50,635 bases of DNA from the NCBI GenBank assembly GCA_020558355.1, contig JAJCKG010000018.1, positions 1 to 50,635 of the forward strand. Reading direction: 5' to 3'. Below, piece by piece: positions 1 to 8,642 of the stretch. A model generated the notes under the pieces. The model worked only from the letters and a program-made list of their open reading frames with translations, ran no database searches and was not told the DNA's origin. Position 1 is the first letter of the stretch, and each line of letters opens with the position of its first letter. The position numbers and the translations under genes are program-made. The DNA is from a bacterium 210820-DFI.6.37 (GTDB lineage: Bacteria; Bacillota; Clostridia; Peptostreptococcales; Anaerovoracaceae).

Positions 1-169
1 CCGCTCGAGCTGCCCGACAGAATTTGTGCCAGAAATCTCAGCGAGCTTGCGAGCGTCTAGATTTCATCGTATAACATTCTGTCCAGCGAGAGCCCCCGCT
101 CGAGCTGCCTGACAGAATTTGTGCCAGAAATCTCAGCGAGCTTGCGAGCGCTTAGATTTCATCGTATAA
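1..169. repeat. 95-bp-period direct repeat, two copies, palindromic
   Basis: Positions 1-74 recur at 96-169 with only a few mismatches, so the period is 95 bp. The array may begin before the window. Each copy has nested inverted repeats: GAAATCT with AGATTTC, and in copy 1 also GACAGAAT (16-23) with ATTCTGTC (76-83). The unit would therefore fold into a long hairpin. Copy 2 loses the outer right arm where it runs into the leader of the next gene. The end of each copy resembles a promoter (see 142-170). It looks like a REP or MITE-like intergenic repeat; no transposase is visible. Confidence 0.75.
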
Positions 170-170
170 T
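142..170 (+). promoter_or_regulatory. Probable sigma-A promoter inside the repeat, upstream of the DUF815 gene
   Basis: TTGCGA (142-147), a 17-nt spacer and TATAAT (165-170) lie within repeat copy 2, 34 nt before the start codon. In copy 1 the same place reads TTGCGA and TATAAC, so copy 2 is the better match. This suggests the repeat supplies the promoter. Confidence 0.5.
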
Positions 171-204
171 AGGAGACAAATCATAAAGAACCGAGGACAG
201 ACAC

Positions 205-1398
205 ATGAAAAAGAAACTCACAGACTTAAATATTCGATTGAACACCCTGACAATTTTCCGCGGGCTGCTGAAAGACCCGGTGATTAAAGCTTTCCAAAGG
301 CTGCTGAATTCCCTTGAGGAAAAGGATCCGCTGCGGCAGGTAAGCGCTTACTGCGGATTCACCGCTTCCCTATATCAGGAAACGGCTGACCTGGGAGTCT
401 ACATCAGCAATCTGATCCGAAACGATGAAAATTTCTATGTAAAGAGCAAAGCCGGGGACGCTATGATATCTCCCGCTGTTGAAGCCTGCCTTTCCGCTGA
501 GCTGGATACCCTGCAGGAGCTGTCCGGAATCACTTCCGACATGGTAAAGGATGTCATCGGCTACAAAGGCTTTTTACCGGACTGGGAAAATACAGTTTTT
601 GATTTTCATTACGATTACCGGGAGCGCATCCTTCGGCTTCCTTACACCGGTTACGGAATCTACGCGAAATATACCACCTTTCACCTGGAGGAGGGAACCA
701 TCGCTGCCGTAAAACACCCGGACAGCCAGAGCCTTGACCAGCTCTTCGGCTATGAGCGGGAGCGGGGCCTGATCATAAAAAATACAGAAGCGCTGCTCAG
801 CGGGACAGGCGCCAGCAATATGCTCCTTTACGGCGACGCCGGCACCGGAAAAAGCTCTACCATCAAAGCGGTCTGCAACCACTTTGCGCCAAAGGGACTG
901 CGGCTGGTAGAGGTCAAGAAGAATCAGCTTTACCGAATCCCTTATATCGTAGAAGAGCTGTCCGCCAACCCGCTGAAATTCGTCCTCTTTATTGATGATC
1001 TCAGCTTTACCAGCAACGACGACAACTTTTCGGCGCTAAAAGCCATTCTGGAGGGAAGCGTTTCCACCTGCGGGGATAACATCGCCATCTACGCTACCAG
1101 CAACCGGCGTCATCTGGTAAAGGAATCCATGGGTGACCGGGCAGGCGACGAGCTTCATGTCAACGACACGCTTCAGGAAACCATGAGCCTGGCTGCCCGT
1201 TTCGGCCTTACCATCACTTATCAGCGTCCGGACAAAGAGGCGTATTTGTCCATCGTAAAGCATTTGGCAGAAGAATACGGCATCGAGATGGAGGAAGCTG
1301 AACTGTTCCGCAAGGCGGAAGCCCACGCGATCCGCTGCAGCGGCAGAAGCCCAAGGGTCGCGAAACAGTTTGTGGAGCTTTTAAAAATCGGTATATAA
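205..1398 (+). CDS. DUF815 family AAA+ ATPase
   Basis: This 397-aa protein matches the uncharacterised DUF815 group of predicted P-loop ATPases, which are common in Clostridia. The N-terminal ~190 residues are family-specific and mostly helical. The Walker A motif GDAGTGKS is at about 210-217 and Walker B (FIDDL) at about 260. A sensor-1-like segment containing ATSNRRH follows. The length is normal for the family. The ATG is preceded by a GAGGA ribosome site. Cellular role is unknown; a remodelling or nucleic-acid-linked ATPase is plausible. It is followed by a lipoprotein gene on the same strand, about 150 nt away, so co-transcription is uncertain. Confidence 0.85.
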   Translation: MKKKLTDLNIRLNTLTIFRGLLKDPVIKAFQRLLNSLEEKDPLRQVSAYCGFTASLYQETADLGVYISNLIRNDENFYVKSKAGDAMISPAVEACLSAELDTLQELSGITSDMVKDVIGYKGFLPDWENTVFDFHYDYRERILRLPYTGYGIYAKYTTFHLEEGTIAAVKHPDSQSLDQLFGYERERGLIIKNTEALLSGTGASNMLLYGDAGTGKSSTIKAVCNHFAPKGLRLVEVKKNQLYRIPYIVEELSANPLKFVLFIDDLSFTSNDDNFSALKAILEGSVSTCGDNIAIYATSNRRHLVKESMGDRAGDELHVNDTLQETMSLAARFGLTITYQRPDKEAYLSIVKHLAEEYGIEMEEAELFRKAEAHAIRCSGRSPRVAKQFVELLKIGI

Positions 1399-1547
1399 AC
1401 GCCGGACTTTGCGCGTTTTCCGCCGGAATTACCATTGACACTCCGCACATTTTACATTAAAGCGACACATTCCTTGTCTAAAATATAGATATCAGAGAAA
1501 TACTGTTTTGTACGGACTATACCGGTAATTCAAAGAAGGTATTGAAA

Positions 1548-3119
1548 ATGAAAAGCTTAAAGCAAACCCTTATACTCCTGATCCTTCTCCTGTCCGCAGC
1601 CGCTCTGGCCGCCTGTGGAGACGCCCAGGAGCTTTATGGAAAAATCATAGAAATAACCGACCGCGATATCACCATCGAAACGGGAACTTTCCAGGCCTCT
1701 TCGGAGGAAGAGACCGGCAGCTTTGTTTCCGATGGGGGCACCGCGTCCTATTCGCTTTCCAGCAATATTGACACGCAGCATTTATCGGAAAACATGATCG
1801 TAAAGCTGACGCTGCAAAACGAAACCGTCACCGCGGTTGAGGCCAGCGGGGATGAAGGCGGCGATTTCTCCGATGAAACCGACCCGTATTCTGAGACGGT
1901 CGATCTCAGCGCGGCCCTTACCATCGATGAGGGCGAGCAGGCAGTTTCGGATAAAGAGTACGATTCCAGCAAAGCGGATGTGAGCACGATCCTTTTGAAG
2001 AACAAAGCGTCGCTTACTCTGGACAACTGCACACTGACAAAATCAGGCGATGTTTCCGGCAGCAGCGATGAAACCAGCTCCCGGGGGCTCAACGCGGTTT
2101 TTGCCGCTTCCGGGCAAAGCACAGCAACGCTTAAAGCATCCACCCTTACTTCCAGCGGAAATGGCGCCAACGCTATTTTTTCAGCTGATAAGGGAACAAA
2201 GGTTACCGCTTCTGATTTTAAAATTTATACTACCGGCGATTCTTCCCGGGGGCTGTTTGCCTCTTTGGGAGGCTCCATCTCGGCTTCCGGCGGGGACATT
2301 ACTACAAAAGGGGATCTGTCCGCCCCCGTATCCGCGGGGCAGGATCAGGCCGGCATCCAGGTTCGCAATACAACGGTCAGCTCGGAAGGAAGCAGCAGCC
2401 CCTGCCTTTATTCAGCCGGATCCATTACGGCTTCCAAGCTCAGCGGAAGCGCTTCCGGAAGTCAGATCGCTGTTATAAACGGGGCAGGCAGCGCTGTTCT
2501 GAAAAGCTGCCTTCTGCAGGGCGCCGGAAAAGCCGGACTTACGCTCTTTGACACAGGTTCAAAAACGCCGCGGGAAGGCGCGTCCTCTCTGCGGGTTACA
2601 GATTCAAAGCTGACAACAACTTCCGATGGGCCTATGTTTTATGTGACCAACACACAAGGCACCATCACTTTAAAAAATACCGCCCTGTATTACAGCAGCG
2701 GTGTTCTGGTAAAGGCGGCGGGCAATCGATCCGGCCGGTGGGGAACTCCCGGGAAAAACGGCGGAGATCTGACATTAAAGGGGACCCACCAAACTCTGAC
2801 TGGAGATATTACCTGCGACGCCATCAGCACAGTGGCTTTAAAGCTCAGTCAAAACTCTTTATTTCAGGGGGCTGTCAATCCACAAAACACAGCAAAGTCC
2901 GTTTCTGTATCCCTGGACAAAACCAGCCGCTGGGAAGTAACGGGAGACAGCTATCTTTCTAAAATCACAAATAAAAATACCAAATGCAAAAATATCCGAT
3001 CCAACGGACATACCATTTATTATGACGCGGGCCAAAAAAGCAACGCCTGGCTGAAGGGGAAAACCCTTTCTCTTCCAGGCGGAGGCAAACTGACCCCCGC
3101 GCCGACGAAGGAGCCGTAA
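1548..3119 (+). CDS. Beta-helix repeat lipoprotein
   Basis: This 523-aa protein starts with a lipoprotein signal peptide: a K-containing n-region, a leucine-rich core, then LAAC with the lipidated Cys at residue 23. The rest is low in aromatic residues and rich in Ser, Thr, Gly and Ala. It has repeated short strands such as LTLDNCTLT, ATLKASTLT and ITLKNTALY, the pattern of a right-handed parallel beta-helix (pectate-lyase-like fold). No catalytic residues can be assigned, so it may bind or present rather than cleave. A TTG six bases upstream is in frame, but AGAAGG is correctly spaced only for the ATG at 1548. It probably sits on the outer face of the membrane. Confidence 0.7.
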   Translation: MKSLKQTLILLILLLSAAALAACGDAQELYGKIIEITDRDITIETGTFQASSEEETGSFVSDGGTASYSLSSNIDTQHLSENMIVKLTLQNETVTAVEASGDEGGDFSDETDPYSETVDLSAALTIDEGEQAVSDKEYDSSKADVSTILLKNKASLTLDNCTLTKSGDVSGSSDETSSRGLNAVFAASGQSTATLKASTLTSSGNGANAIFSADKGTKVTASDFKIYTTGDSSRGLFASLGGSISASGGDITTKGDLSAPVSAGQDQAGIQVRNTTVSSEGSSSPCLYSAGSITASKLSGSASGSQIAVINGAGSAVLKSCLLQGAGKAGLTLFDTGSKTPREGASSLRVTDSKLTTTSDGPMFYVTNTQGTITLKNTALYYSSGVLVKAAGNRSGRWGTPGKNGGDLTLKGTHQTLTGDITCDAISTVALKLSQNSLFQGAVNPQNTAKSVSVSLDKTSRWEVTGDSYLSKITNKNTKCKNIRSNGHTIYYDAGQKSNAWLKGKTLSLPGGGKLTPAPTKEP

Positions 3120-3145
3120 CAGGGGTCATAAGCAATCTACATTAT

Positions 3146-4423
3146 TTATTTGTTTTTTTCAATCCGGATTTCCGCGGCTCTCGCGTGTCCGATGAGTCCT
3201 TCTCCTCTTGCCAGATTGGAAACGAGCGGTGCGATTTTTAGCATAGCGTCCTTTGTCATGGTCTGGTATGTACAAACCTTCAGGAAGGTTCCTACCCACA
3301 CACCTCCGGTATATCTGGCCGCTCCCAGAGTCGGAAGGGTGTGATTGGTACCGGAAGCGTAATCACCGAAAACCTCCGCTGTATTTTCGCCGATGAAAAG
3401 CGAACCGTAATTGCGCAGCGCCCCCGTCACTTCATCTCTTTTTTCCGCTTCCACATTGACTTCCAGATGCTCCGGCGCGTAGGCGTTGGCGTATTCTACC
3501 GCTTCTGTCAGACTGTCAGCCAGAAGAATCTCCCCAAAATCGTTCCAGGAGCTTCTCGCGATCTCTTCCGTATCCAAAGTAGGAAGCTGCGCTTCGACTG
3601 CCTGTATAATCGCGTTTCCAAGCGCTTCATCCGTAGTGACAACCAGACCTTTTGCCTCCCGGTCATGCTCTGACTGGGCCAGCAGGTCAGCCGCGATAAT
3701 TTCAGGATCCGCCTGTCCGTCAGCTATAACCAGCACTTCACTGGGGCCAGCGACAAAGTCGATTCCCACCTTGCCGTAACACTGGCGCTTGGCTTCGGTA
3801 ACAAAGCTGTTTCCCGGTCCAACAATCAGATTCACTGGCTTTATCTGCTCTGTACCATACGAAAAAGCAGCGATGGCCTGCGCTCCCCCGATTGCGTAGA
3901 TTTCCTGAATTCCCGCTATATCCATCGCTACCAGCGTCTTTGGATGGATTTTCGTTGTTCCCTTGATCACCGGGGAACACGCCGTGATCCTCCTGACACC
4001 GGCTACCCTTGCGGGGATTCCCAGCATGAGCGCTGTAGAATAGAGCGGATAGCCGCCTCCGGGAACATAGCAACAGCAGGAATCCACCGGAATCGCTCTG
4101 TGTCCCAGCTGGATTCCCTGATCCGGAGAAAAATCCTTCACTTCTCCCACAGAGGCCTTCTGCGCTTTCGCGAAAGCCTCGATGTTGGCCGCGGCCTTCT
4201 TTATATCCTCCAGATCCTGCTGGGAAACCTGCTCATAAGCTTCCCGAAGCTCTTCCTCTGATATCCGAAGAGCCGTTCTGTCGCACTGATCAAAGCGGCT
4301 GTTATATCCAATCAAAGCCTGATCTCCCTTTTGGATAACCTGATCTATCATTTCACTGACCGTCTGCCGGAGCTTGCTCCGGTCGGCTTCAGTCCTTACT
4401 TTTGATGGTTTTAATATCTTCAC
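3146..4423 (-). CDS. hisD: Histidinol dehydrogenase
   Basis: HisD oxidises L-histidinol to L-histidine in two NAD-dependent steps, the last reactions of histidine synthesis. The 425-aa product carries the family signature around GPGNSFVTEAKR and GIDFVAGPSEVLV, plus the conserved histidines near GTNHTLPT. An upstream in-frame ATG would add 29 non-conserved residues. The GTG at 4423 is chosen because AGAGGAGAG precedes it at the correct spacing and the protein then has the usual ~425-430 residues. No other his gene is in the window, so it is an orphan here. A HisD-like enzyme acting on another alcohol cannot be excluded. Confidence 0.88.
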   Translation of the reverse strand: MKILKPSKVRTEADRSKLRQTVSEMIDQVIQKGDQALIGYNSRFDQCDRTALRISEEELREAYEQVSQQDLEDIKKAAANIEAFAKAQKASVGEVKDFSPDQGIQLGHRAIPVDSCCCYVPGGGYPLYSTALMLGIPARVAGVRRITACSPVIKGTTKIHPKTLVAMDIAGIQEIYAIGGAQAIAAFSYGTEQIKPVNLIVGPGNSFVTEAKRQCYGKVGIDFVAGPSEVLVIADGQADPEIIAADLLAQSEHDREAKGLVVTTDEALGNAIIQAVEAQLPTLDTEEIARSSWNDFGEILLADSLTEAVEYANAYAPEHLEVNVEAEKRDEVTGALRNYGSLFIGENTAEVFGDYASGTNHTLPTLGAARYTGGVWVGTFLKVCTYQTMTKDAMLKIAPLVSNLARGEGLIGHARAAEIRIEKNK

Positions 4424-4506
4424 TTGCTTCTCTCCTCTCAATTTATTCCTTTGCTTCATTCGATTATACAATAATCTCCTGCCAGCCGCAAGGCCGCCAT
4501 AACGGA

Positions 4507-5559
4507 TCACGGAAAAGCGACTTGCAGACGGACGGGCTGATGGTCAGAATACGCAAAGCCCGTATCGATATTTTCAACCCGCAAAACCTTCAGGTTGTCC
4601 GATACAAGAAAGCCGTCCAGGACATAGACCTGTGAATCCTGATAATTTCCGCTGTAAGGCGCGTTCAGCAGTCTGCAGGTCGGCACAGCGTCGGAAACCG
4701 CAAAGGAAAAGCCCTGGGGCAGGTCCTCTTTTCCTATGGTTCCCGGCGCCCAGTTTTCCCGATCCAGTACAGGATAAGCGTCAATTCCATCAAAGGTTTG
4801 ATTAAAGTCGCCTCCGGCAATGACGTAGTTCCCTTTTTCATATTCCTCCGCCAGCTTTTCCGCCAGGAACCTGCTCTGGGCGATCTTTCCCTCGCCGCTG
4901 TCATAGGCCTCCAGATGGAAATTAATCAGTACCAGCTCTTTATCCGTCCCTTCCACCGGGATCCTGCTTTCCAGCATACAGCGCTTGAGATTACAGGTTT
5001 TCACCGGCCACTGAAAGGATTCCGGAAGAGAAATCCGGCTGGCCTCTTTTACATGCAGCTCCGTCATCGTCACCAGTCCGGAGTCAACCTTTCCAATGGG
5101 CGGCAGAGGATAAGGAACAAAGTCGCACTTGAAATTGCGGGCGAACAGACCCTGCAGATCCAGCTCGTTCTCATAAAAGGCCTGTTCATCGATATAATAG
5201 GATCTTCTGGAATCCCGGTCCACCTCCTGAAGAAAATATGCGTCCGCGTCCAGCTCTTTCAGAATCGACGCAATCCCCCGCAGATTCTGCCGAACCAGTT
5301 CTTCGCTTTCAGGCCGCACCCCGGAGCCTCCGTCCATAAAAAAGTCTTCCTCTTTACTGAGTCCGGCATATCCGGTGTTGTAAGTCACCACCGTTACCGT
5401 CTCTTTTCTTTCCGGAATTTTCCCGCTTTCCGCCGTTTTTATCGCCTCTTTTGCCTGGGGACGGTATTCCCTGGCCGTCAGACAGCCCAGGGCTGCCGCG
5501 AAAATCAGAAGGATGGCCAAAAGGATGATCCCGACTGTTTTTACAATTTTTTTCTTCAT
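4507..5559 (-). CDS. Membrane-anchored endonuclease/exonuclease/phosphatase family protein
   Basis: This 350-aa protein has a hydrophobic N-terminal anchor (about residues 7-27), so the catalytic domain should face outward. Hallmarks of the EEP (DNase I/sphingomyelinase) fold are visible in order: TYNTG, LQEVD (metal-binding Glu), NFHLEAYD, GGDFN and a terminal SDH. Members of this fold hydrolyse phosphodiesters in nucleic acids, lipids or inositol phosphates. The substrate cannot be read from the sequence. It lies upstream of hisD on the same strand with an 83-nt gap. AGGAGAA precedes the ATG. Confidence 0.8.
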   Translation of the reverse strand: MKKKIVKTVGIILLAILLIFAAALGCLTAREYRPQAKEAIKTAESGKIPERKETVTVVTYNTGYAGLSKEEDFFMDGGSGVRPESEELVRQNLRGIASILKELDADAYFLQEVDRDSRRSYYIDEQAFYENELDLQGLFARNFKCDFVPYPLPPIGKVDSGLVTMTELHVKEASRISLPESFQWPVKTCNLKRCMLESRIPVEGTDKELVLINFHLEAYDSGEGKIAQSRFLAEKLAEEYEKGNYVIAGGDFNQTFDGIDAYPVLDRENWAPGTIGKEDLPQGFSFAVSDAVPTCRLLNAPYSGNYQDSQVYVLDGFLVSDNLKVLRVENIDTGFAYSDHQPVRLQVAFP

Positions 5560-5619
5560 GCTGTTCTCCTCGCGTCTCTTGTCTCTGATGGCGGCTTCCC
5601 TTTGTGTCTTCGGGCAGCG

Positions 5620-7695
5620 CTACAGATTGTATTTCAATTTTTTTCTTGAAAGCTGCGCCTGCGTCATATTCAGGAACGCCGCCGCTTTTCGGGTAGAGCC
5701 TTCTTTTTTCAAAGCGTATTCAATCAGCCTCTTTTCCTGCGCCGCGATAATATCGCCAAAGGAGAAGTCCTCTTTTCCCCGAAGGTATTTTTTGATATCG
5801 AAGACCACATCATCGTAAAGCTTCTCGCGAATGACTGATTCCGCGTCTTCTTCATCAATCACATTTCCGCGGCTGCTGATGACCAGCCGATGCACAGTAT
5901 TCTCCAGCTCCCTTACATTGCCCGGCCAGTCATAGCTGTAGAGCCTGCTGAGGGCGGAAGGGGAAAATTCTTTTTCAGTTCCGTATTTTTTGTTATACCC
6001 GGCCAGAAACGCGTCTGCCAGAACATAAATATCTTCCCGCCGTTCCCGAAGCGGCGGAACGTCAATGGTGCAGATGTTGAGTCTGTAATACAGATCTTCC
6101 CGGAACCGGCCTTCGTCCACCAGTTTTTTCAGAGAAATATTATTCGCGCAGATCACCCGCACATTGACAGACAGCTGCTTTGTCCCGCCGATGCGGAAAA
6201 ACTGATTTTCCTGCAGGACCCGCAGCAGCTTTGACTGCATATTTAAAGACAGCTGTCCAATCTCATCCAGAAACAAGATTCCATTATTGGCCAGTTCAAA
6301 GTATCCCTTTTTTCCAGCCGCCCGCGCTCCTGTAAAGGCGCCCTCTTCATACCCGAAAAATTCAGATTCCGCCAGGTTTTCCTGAATGGTGGCGCAGTTG
6401 ATCTTTACACACGGATTTCCGCTGCGAGAGCTGTTTTTATGGATTAAAGTCAGGATTTTTTCCTTTCCTACGCCTGTTTCTCCCTGAATGATCACATTGC
6501 AGTCATAGCTGGAGATGTTCAGTACATCGTCGATCATAGACCGGGTGACTGGGCTTTGGAACACAAAGTCATCGATCTTATCGATTTTTTTCAGCATCAG
6601 GTTCCTGACCTTTTTTTCTGTCAGATCCCGGCTGTCTCCCAGCCGCTCGTAAAGCCGGTTTACCTCTTCCAGCTTGTCCTTCATCTGCCTCAGGCTTTTT
6701 ACTGTATATTGAAAATAATCCTCCGAATATTGATCCAGAGAATAGGCCTTCAGCTCCTTTCCCATGGTTTCAGTTATAAGGACCGCCGTACTGTAGCCGT
6801 TTTCCAGACTTGTAAAGAAAATGGAGCCCTTCGGTTTTGTCATCAGGACCGTCAGCGTTTCCGACCCCAAAAGATCTTCCGTATTTACAGTAACATCCAC
6901 CAGCTCCGGCTCTTCCCGGCAGATTCGCTCAAAAGCGTCCAGCGGCCTTGTAATGTCCGTAATAATCAGCTTGTCCACATAGCCGGATAAAACCTGGCGC
7001 GCTTCTTCCTCCGATACGATGCCCAGGCTGTCGATATCCGCGTCCAGCACTGCCAGAATGTGTACCTGATTATCCAGAGAGTGCTTCAGGCTTCCCGCGT
7101 AGATCATGGTTGTAACAATGTCTTTGCCGATGATCATAACCTTCATGCCCTGGCTTACCCGGGAGTTGATGGTTTCAAAGGTAGACGCTTCGTCCAGCGC
7201 CGCCAGCGTGTAATTAAGGGAAAGACCCTCCGGCCGGGGAAATATGGGAGAAGCTTCAAAGAGAATTGCGTAGCCTTCTACGATAATATCTCCATAGTTA
7301 AAGTCCACCTCTTTAATCCGCTCCAGATAAAGAGGCACTCCTGTAGAAGTGATTCCGGCAATGATTTCATCGCCTGTTTTAAATCGCGAATGCCGCCGGA
7401 AGGCTTCACCGGTCTCTTCCAGAAAGCCGTAAAACATTCCGCCGCTGTTGGTAAAGGGGTTGTGAAGCTTTCCTCTGCGATCCACAATATCCATGATTCT
7501 CGCAATCAGCTTTGTCTTGTCAAACCCGCATTCGCTGCAAAGCTGCTGAAAGCTGTCCCGCTCAATATGCACCCGCTTTACATTGACTCTGGCCTCTCCT
7601 GAGGAAATTTCTCTGCTGTTGTCCAGCTTCCACGCAGTGACCGGCATAGAACCTTTAGGCTCGATCACTCTTCTTATTCCCATCCGGTCTAGCAT
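5620..7695 (-). CDS. Sigma-54-dependent activator with 3,5-diaminohexanoate dehydrogenase-like sensor domain
   Basis: This 691-aa protein has three parts. Residues 1 to about 340 resemble L-erythro-3,5-diaminohexanoate dehydrogenase of lysine fermentation (RVIEPKG near the N-terminus, NPFTNSGGMFYG, EGYAILFEASP). The dinucleotide-binding loop is degenerate (IGKDIVTTM), so this part probably senses rather than catalyses. A short helical linker follows. The AAA+ domain (about 385-610) has GETGVGKE, GAFTGA (sigma-54 contact) and FLDEIGQ. The C-terminus is a Fis-type helix-turn-helix. AAAGGAG precedes the ATG. It is transcribed divergently from a gene with a -24/-12 promoter, its likely target. 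Sensing a lysine-degradation intermediate is inference. Confidence 0.85.
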   Translation of the reverse strand: MLDRMGIRRVIEPKGSMPVTAWKLDNSREISSGEARVNVKRVHIERDSFQQLCSECGFDKTKLIARIMDIVDRRGKLHNPFTNSGGMFYGFLEETGEAFRRHSRFKTGDEIIAGITSTGVPLYLERIKEVDFNYGDIIVEGYAILFEASPIFPRPEGLSLNYTLAALDEASTFETINSRVSQGMKVMIIGKDIVTTMIYAGSLKHSLDNQVHILAVLDADIDSLGIVSEEEARQVLSGYVDKLIITDITRPLDAFERICREEPELVDVTVNTEDLLGSETLTVLMTKPKGSIFFTSLENGYSTAVLITETMGKELKAYSLDQYSEDYFQYTVKSLRQMKDKLEEVNRLYERLGDSRDLTEKKVRNLMLKKIDKIDDFVFQSPVTRSMIDDVLNISSYDCNVIIQGETGVGKEKILTLIHKNSSRSGNPCVKINCATIQENLAESEFFGYEEGAFTGARAAGKKGYFELANNGILFLDEIGQLSLNMQSKLLRVLQENQFFRIGGTKQLSVNVRVICANNISLKKLVDEGRFREDLYYRLNICTIDVPPLRERREDIYVLADAFLAGYNKKYGTEKEFSPSALSRLYSYDWPGNVRELENTVHRLVISSRGNVIDEEDAESVIREKLYDDVVFDIKKYLRGKEDFSFGDIIAAQEKRLIEYALKKEGSTRKAAAFLNMTQAQLSRKKLKYNL

Positions 7696-7721
7696 AATCC
7701 GCTCCTTTCTCCATTGGTTTT

Positions 7722-7750
7722 ATCATATCGGAGAAACGCCGCCGCGTCAA
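7722..7750 (-). promoter_or_regulatory. Sigma-A promoter of the sigma-54 activator gene
   Basis: Read on the minus strand: TTGACG (7750-7745), a 17-nt spacer and TATGAT (7727-7722), 27 nt before the start codon. The -35 lies only 9 bp from the tandem sites at 7760-7814, so the activator may also control its own gene. Confidence 0.6.
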
Positions 7751-7759
7751 TCCATTTCT

Positions 7760-7814
7760 GAATCGATTTCGATTTACTTTTTGGCCGTTCGAATCGATTT
7801 CGACTCACTTTTTT
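7760..7814. promoter_or_regulatory. Tandem upstream activator sites for the sigma-54 regulator
   Basis: Two direct copies of GAATCGATTTCGA followed by a conserved tail (T.ACTTTTT or T.ACTTTTTT region) start at 7760 and 7791. The 31-bp offset is about three helical turns, so both lie on one face. They are about 105-160 bp upstream of the predicted sigma-54 transcription start, the usual range for an enhancer-binding protein. Each copy includes the palindrome AATCGATT. Confidence 0.65.
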
Positions 7815-7856
7815 AAAAAACGAGTTGCCTATATTTTCATTGTGCTTTCCCAATTT

Positions 7857-7870
7857 GTTGAAATTTCAAC
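7857..7870. promoter_or_regulatory. Perfect 14-bp palindrome near the sigma-54 promoter
   Basis: GTTGAAATTTCAAC is a perfect dyad centred about 55 bp upstream of the predicted start. It could bind a dimeric protein or assist bending. The same 14 bases occur in the terminator of tRNA-Ala (27849-27862), so it may be coincidence. Confidence 0.3.
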
Positions 7871-7891
7871 GATTTTATTTTTGTTTTTCTT

Positions 7892-7909
7892 TTGGCATGA
7901 GTCTTGCTA
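7892..7909 (+). promoter_or_regulatory. Sigma-54 (-24/-12) promoter
   Basis: TTGGCATGAGTCTTGCTA has GG at 7894-7895, exactly ten bases, then GC at 7906-7907. It matches the consensus TGGCAC-N5-TTGCW at all but one position. The predicted start is near 7919, about 56 nt before the 81-aa gene. Confidence 0.82.
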
Positions 7910-7974
7910 TACATATAACTGAAAGCAAAAGGAGTTCATAGATAGATCGGAAAATTCATGTGGAGGTTTTAATT

Positions 7975-8220
7975 ATGATGACAGTAAACAGAGATGTAAT
8001 TTTAAAGGATGGTTATGAAAAGGCTGTAAAAATGGCTCTTCTTCCTTATTTGACAGAAGAAGAGATCCGTAAGAGCTACAAGGAAAAAATGCTTGCTTAT
8101 GGAAGAGACTGCGGTTATACCTTTTCCGAAGAAGAAGTAGCTTCCTATATCGATGAGCAGAGAAAGGATCTGCGGCATCTGCTGGAGAAAAACAAGACGG
8201 ATGTTCCTCTCAGATTCTAA
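7975..8220 (+). CDS. 81-aa protein of unknown function, sigma-54-controlled
   Basis: I do not recognise this small soluble protein. It is charged and predicted mostly helical, with segments LLPYLTEEEIRKSYKEKML and FSEEEVASYIDEQRKDLRHL. It has no signal peptide, membrane segment or Cys cluster. GGAGG at 7962-7966 is eight bases from the ATG at 7975; an in-frame GTG at 7960 lies before that site and is unlikely. It is the only gene between a -24/-12 promoter and a strong terminator (8296-8333), so it is a one-gene operon under the neighbouring activator. Such a dedicated unit suggests a regulator, adaptor or enzyme accessory. Confidence 0.72.
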   Translation: MMTVNRDVILKDGYEKAVKMALLPYLTEEEIRKSYKEKMLAYGRDCGYTFSEEEVASYIDEQRKDLRHLLEKNKTDVPLRF

Positions 8221-8295
8221 CGGAATTTCAAGCGTCCGCTTTTCGGCGCCTGCCGATGCGGGTCTTCCTTATAAAAGTGAAAGTAAGTAAAGAAA

Positions 8296-8333
8296 GAGGG
8301 ATGAATCGGAATCGATTCGCCCCTTTTTCTTTA
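8296..8333. terminator. Bidirectional intrinsic terminator
   Basis: GGG-AT-GAATCG (from 8299) pairs with CGATTC-G-CCCC (to 8324), followed by TTTTTCTTT. It closes the 81-aa gene and may also serve azlD arriving from the other side. Confidence 0.7.
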
Positions 8334-8642
8334 TCCAAGCAGGGCAATCCCCTGTTCCACCGCGAATACGGTAATACAAGCGCCAAGGGCCACCAGCAGC
8401 AGTCCTTTTTCCCGAAAGGCCAGAAACACCGCTACGGCAAAGCCTGCCAGAGCGGCCGCTGTCTGCCCCGCGGAAAACAGGATTGCCGGAAAGGTCATGG
8501 AAGCAAGGGCCGCGTAGGGAACATAATAAAGGAAAGATTTAATAAAGGTATTCTGGATCTCCCGCTTTAGCAGGACCAGGGGAACCATTCTTACCAAGTA
8601 TGTAACCACTGCCATTACCAGTACATAAATATAAAAGCTCAT
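8331..8642 (-). CDS. azlD: AzlD branched-chain amino acid exporter subunit
   Basis: This 103-aa membrane protein has three to four hydrophobic helices and matches the AzlD family, the small partner of AzlC in LIV-E type export of branched-chain amino acids and analogues. The start at 8642 is taken because its ATG overlaps the azlC stop (ATGA), a typical translational coupling. A longer in-frame reading would add 38 non-hydrophobic residues. Its location near the ilv and leu genes fits a role in branched-chain amino acid balance. Confidence 0.85.
   Translation of the reverse strand: MSFYIYVLVMAVVTYLVRMVPLVLLKREIQNTFIKSFLYYVPYAALASMTFPAILFSAGQTAAALAGFAVAVFLAFREKGLLLVALGACITVFAVEQGIALLG

Noticed and set aside
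8221..8330. A lysine-fermentation gene cluster next to the dehydrogenase-like activator
   Set aside because: No aminomutase, cleavage enzyme or dehydrogenase genes are in the window; only the regulator resembles that pathway.
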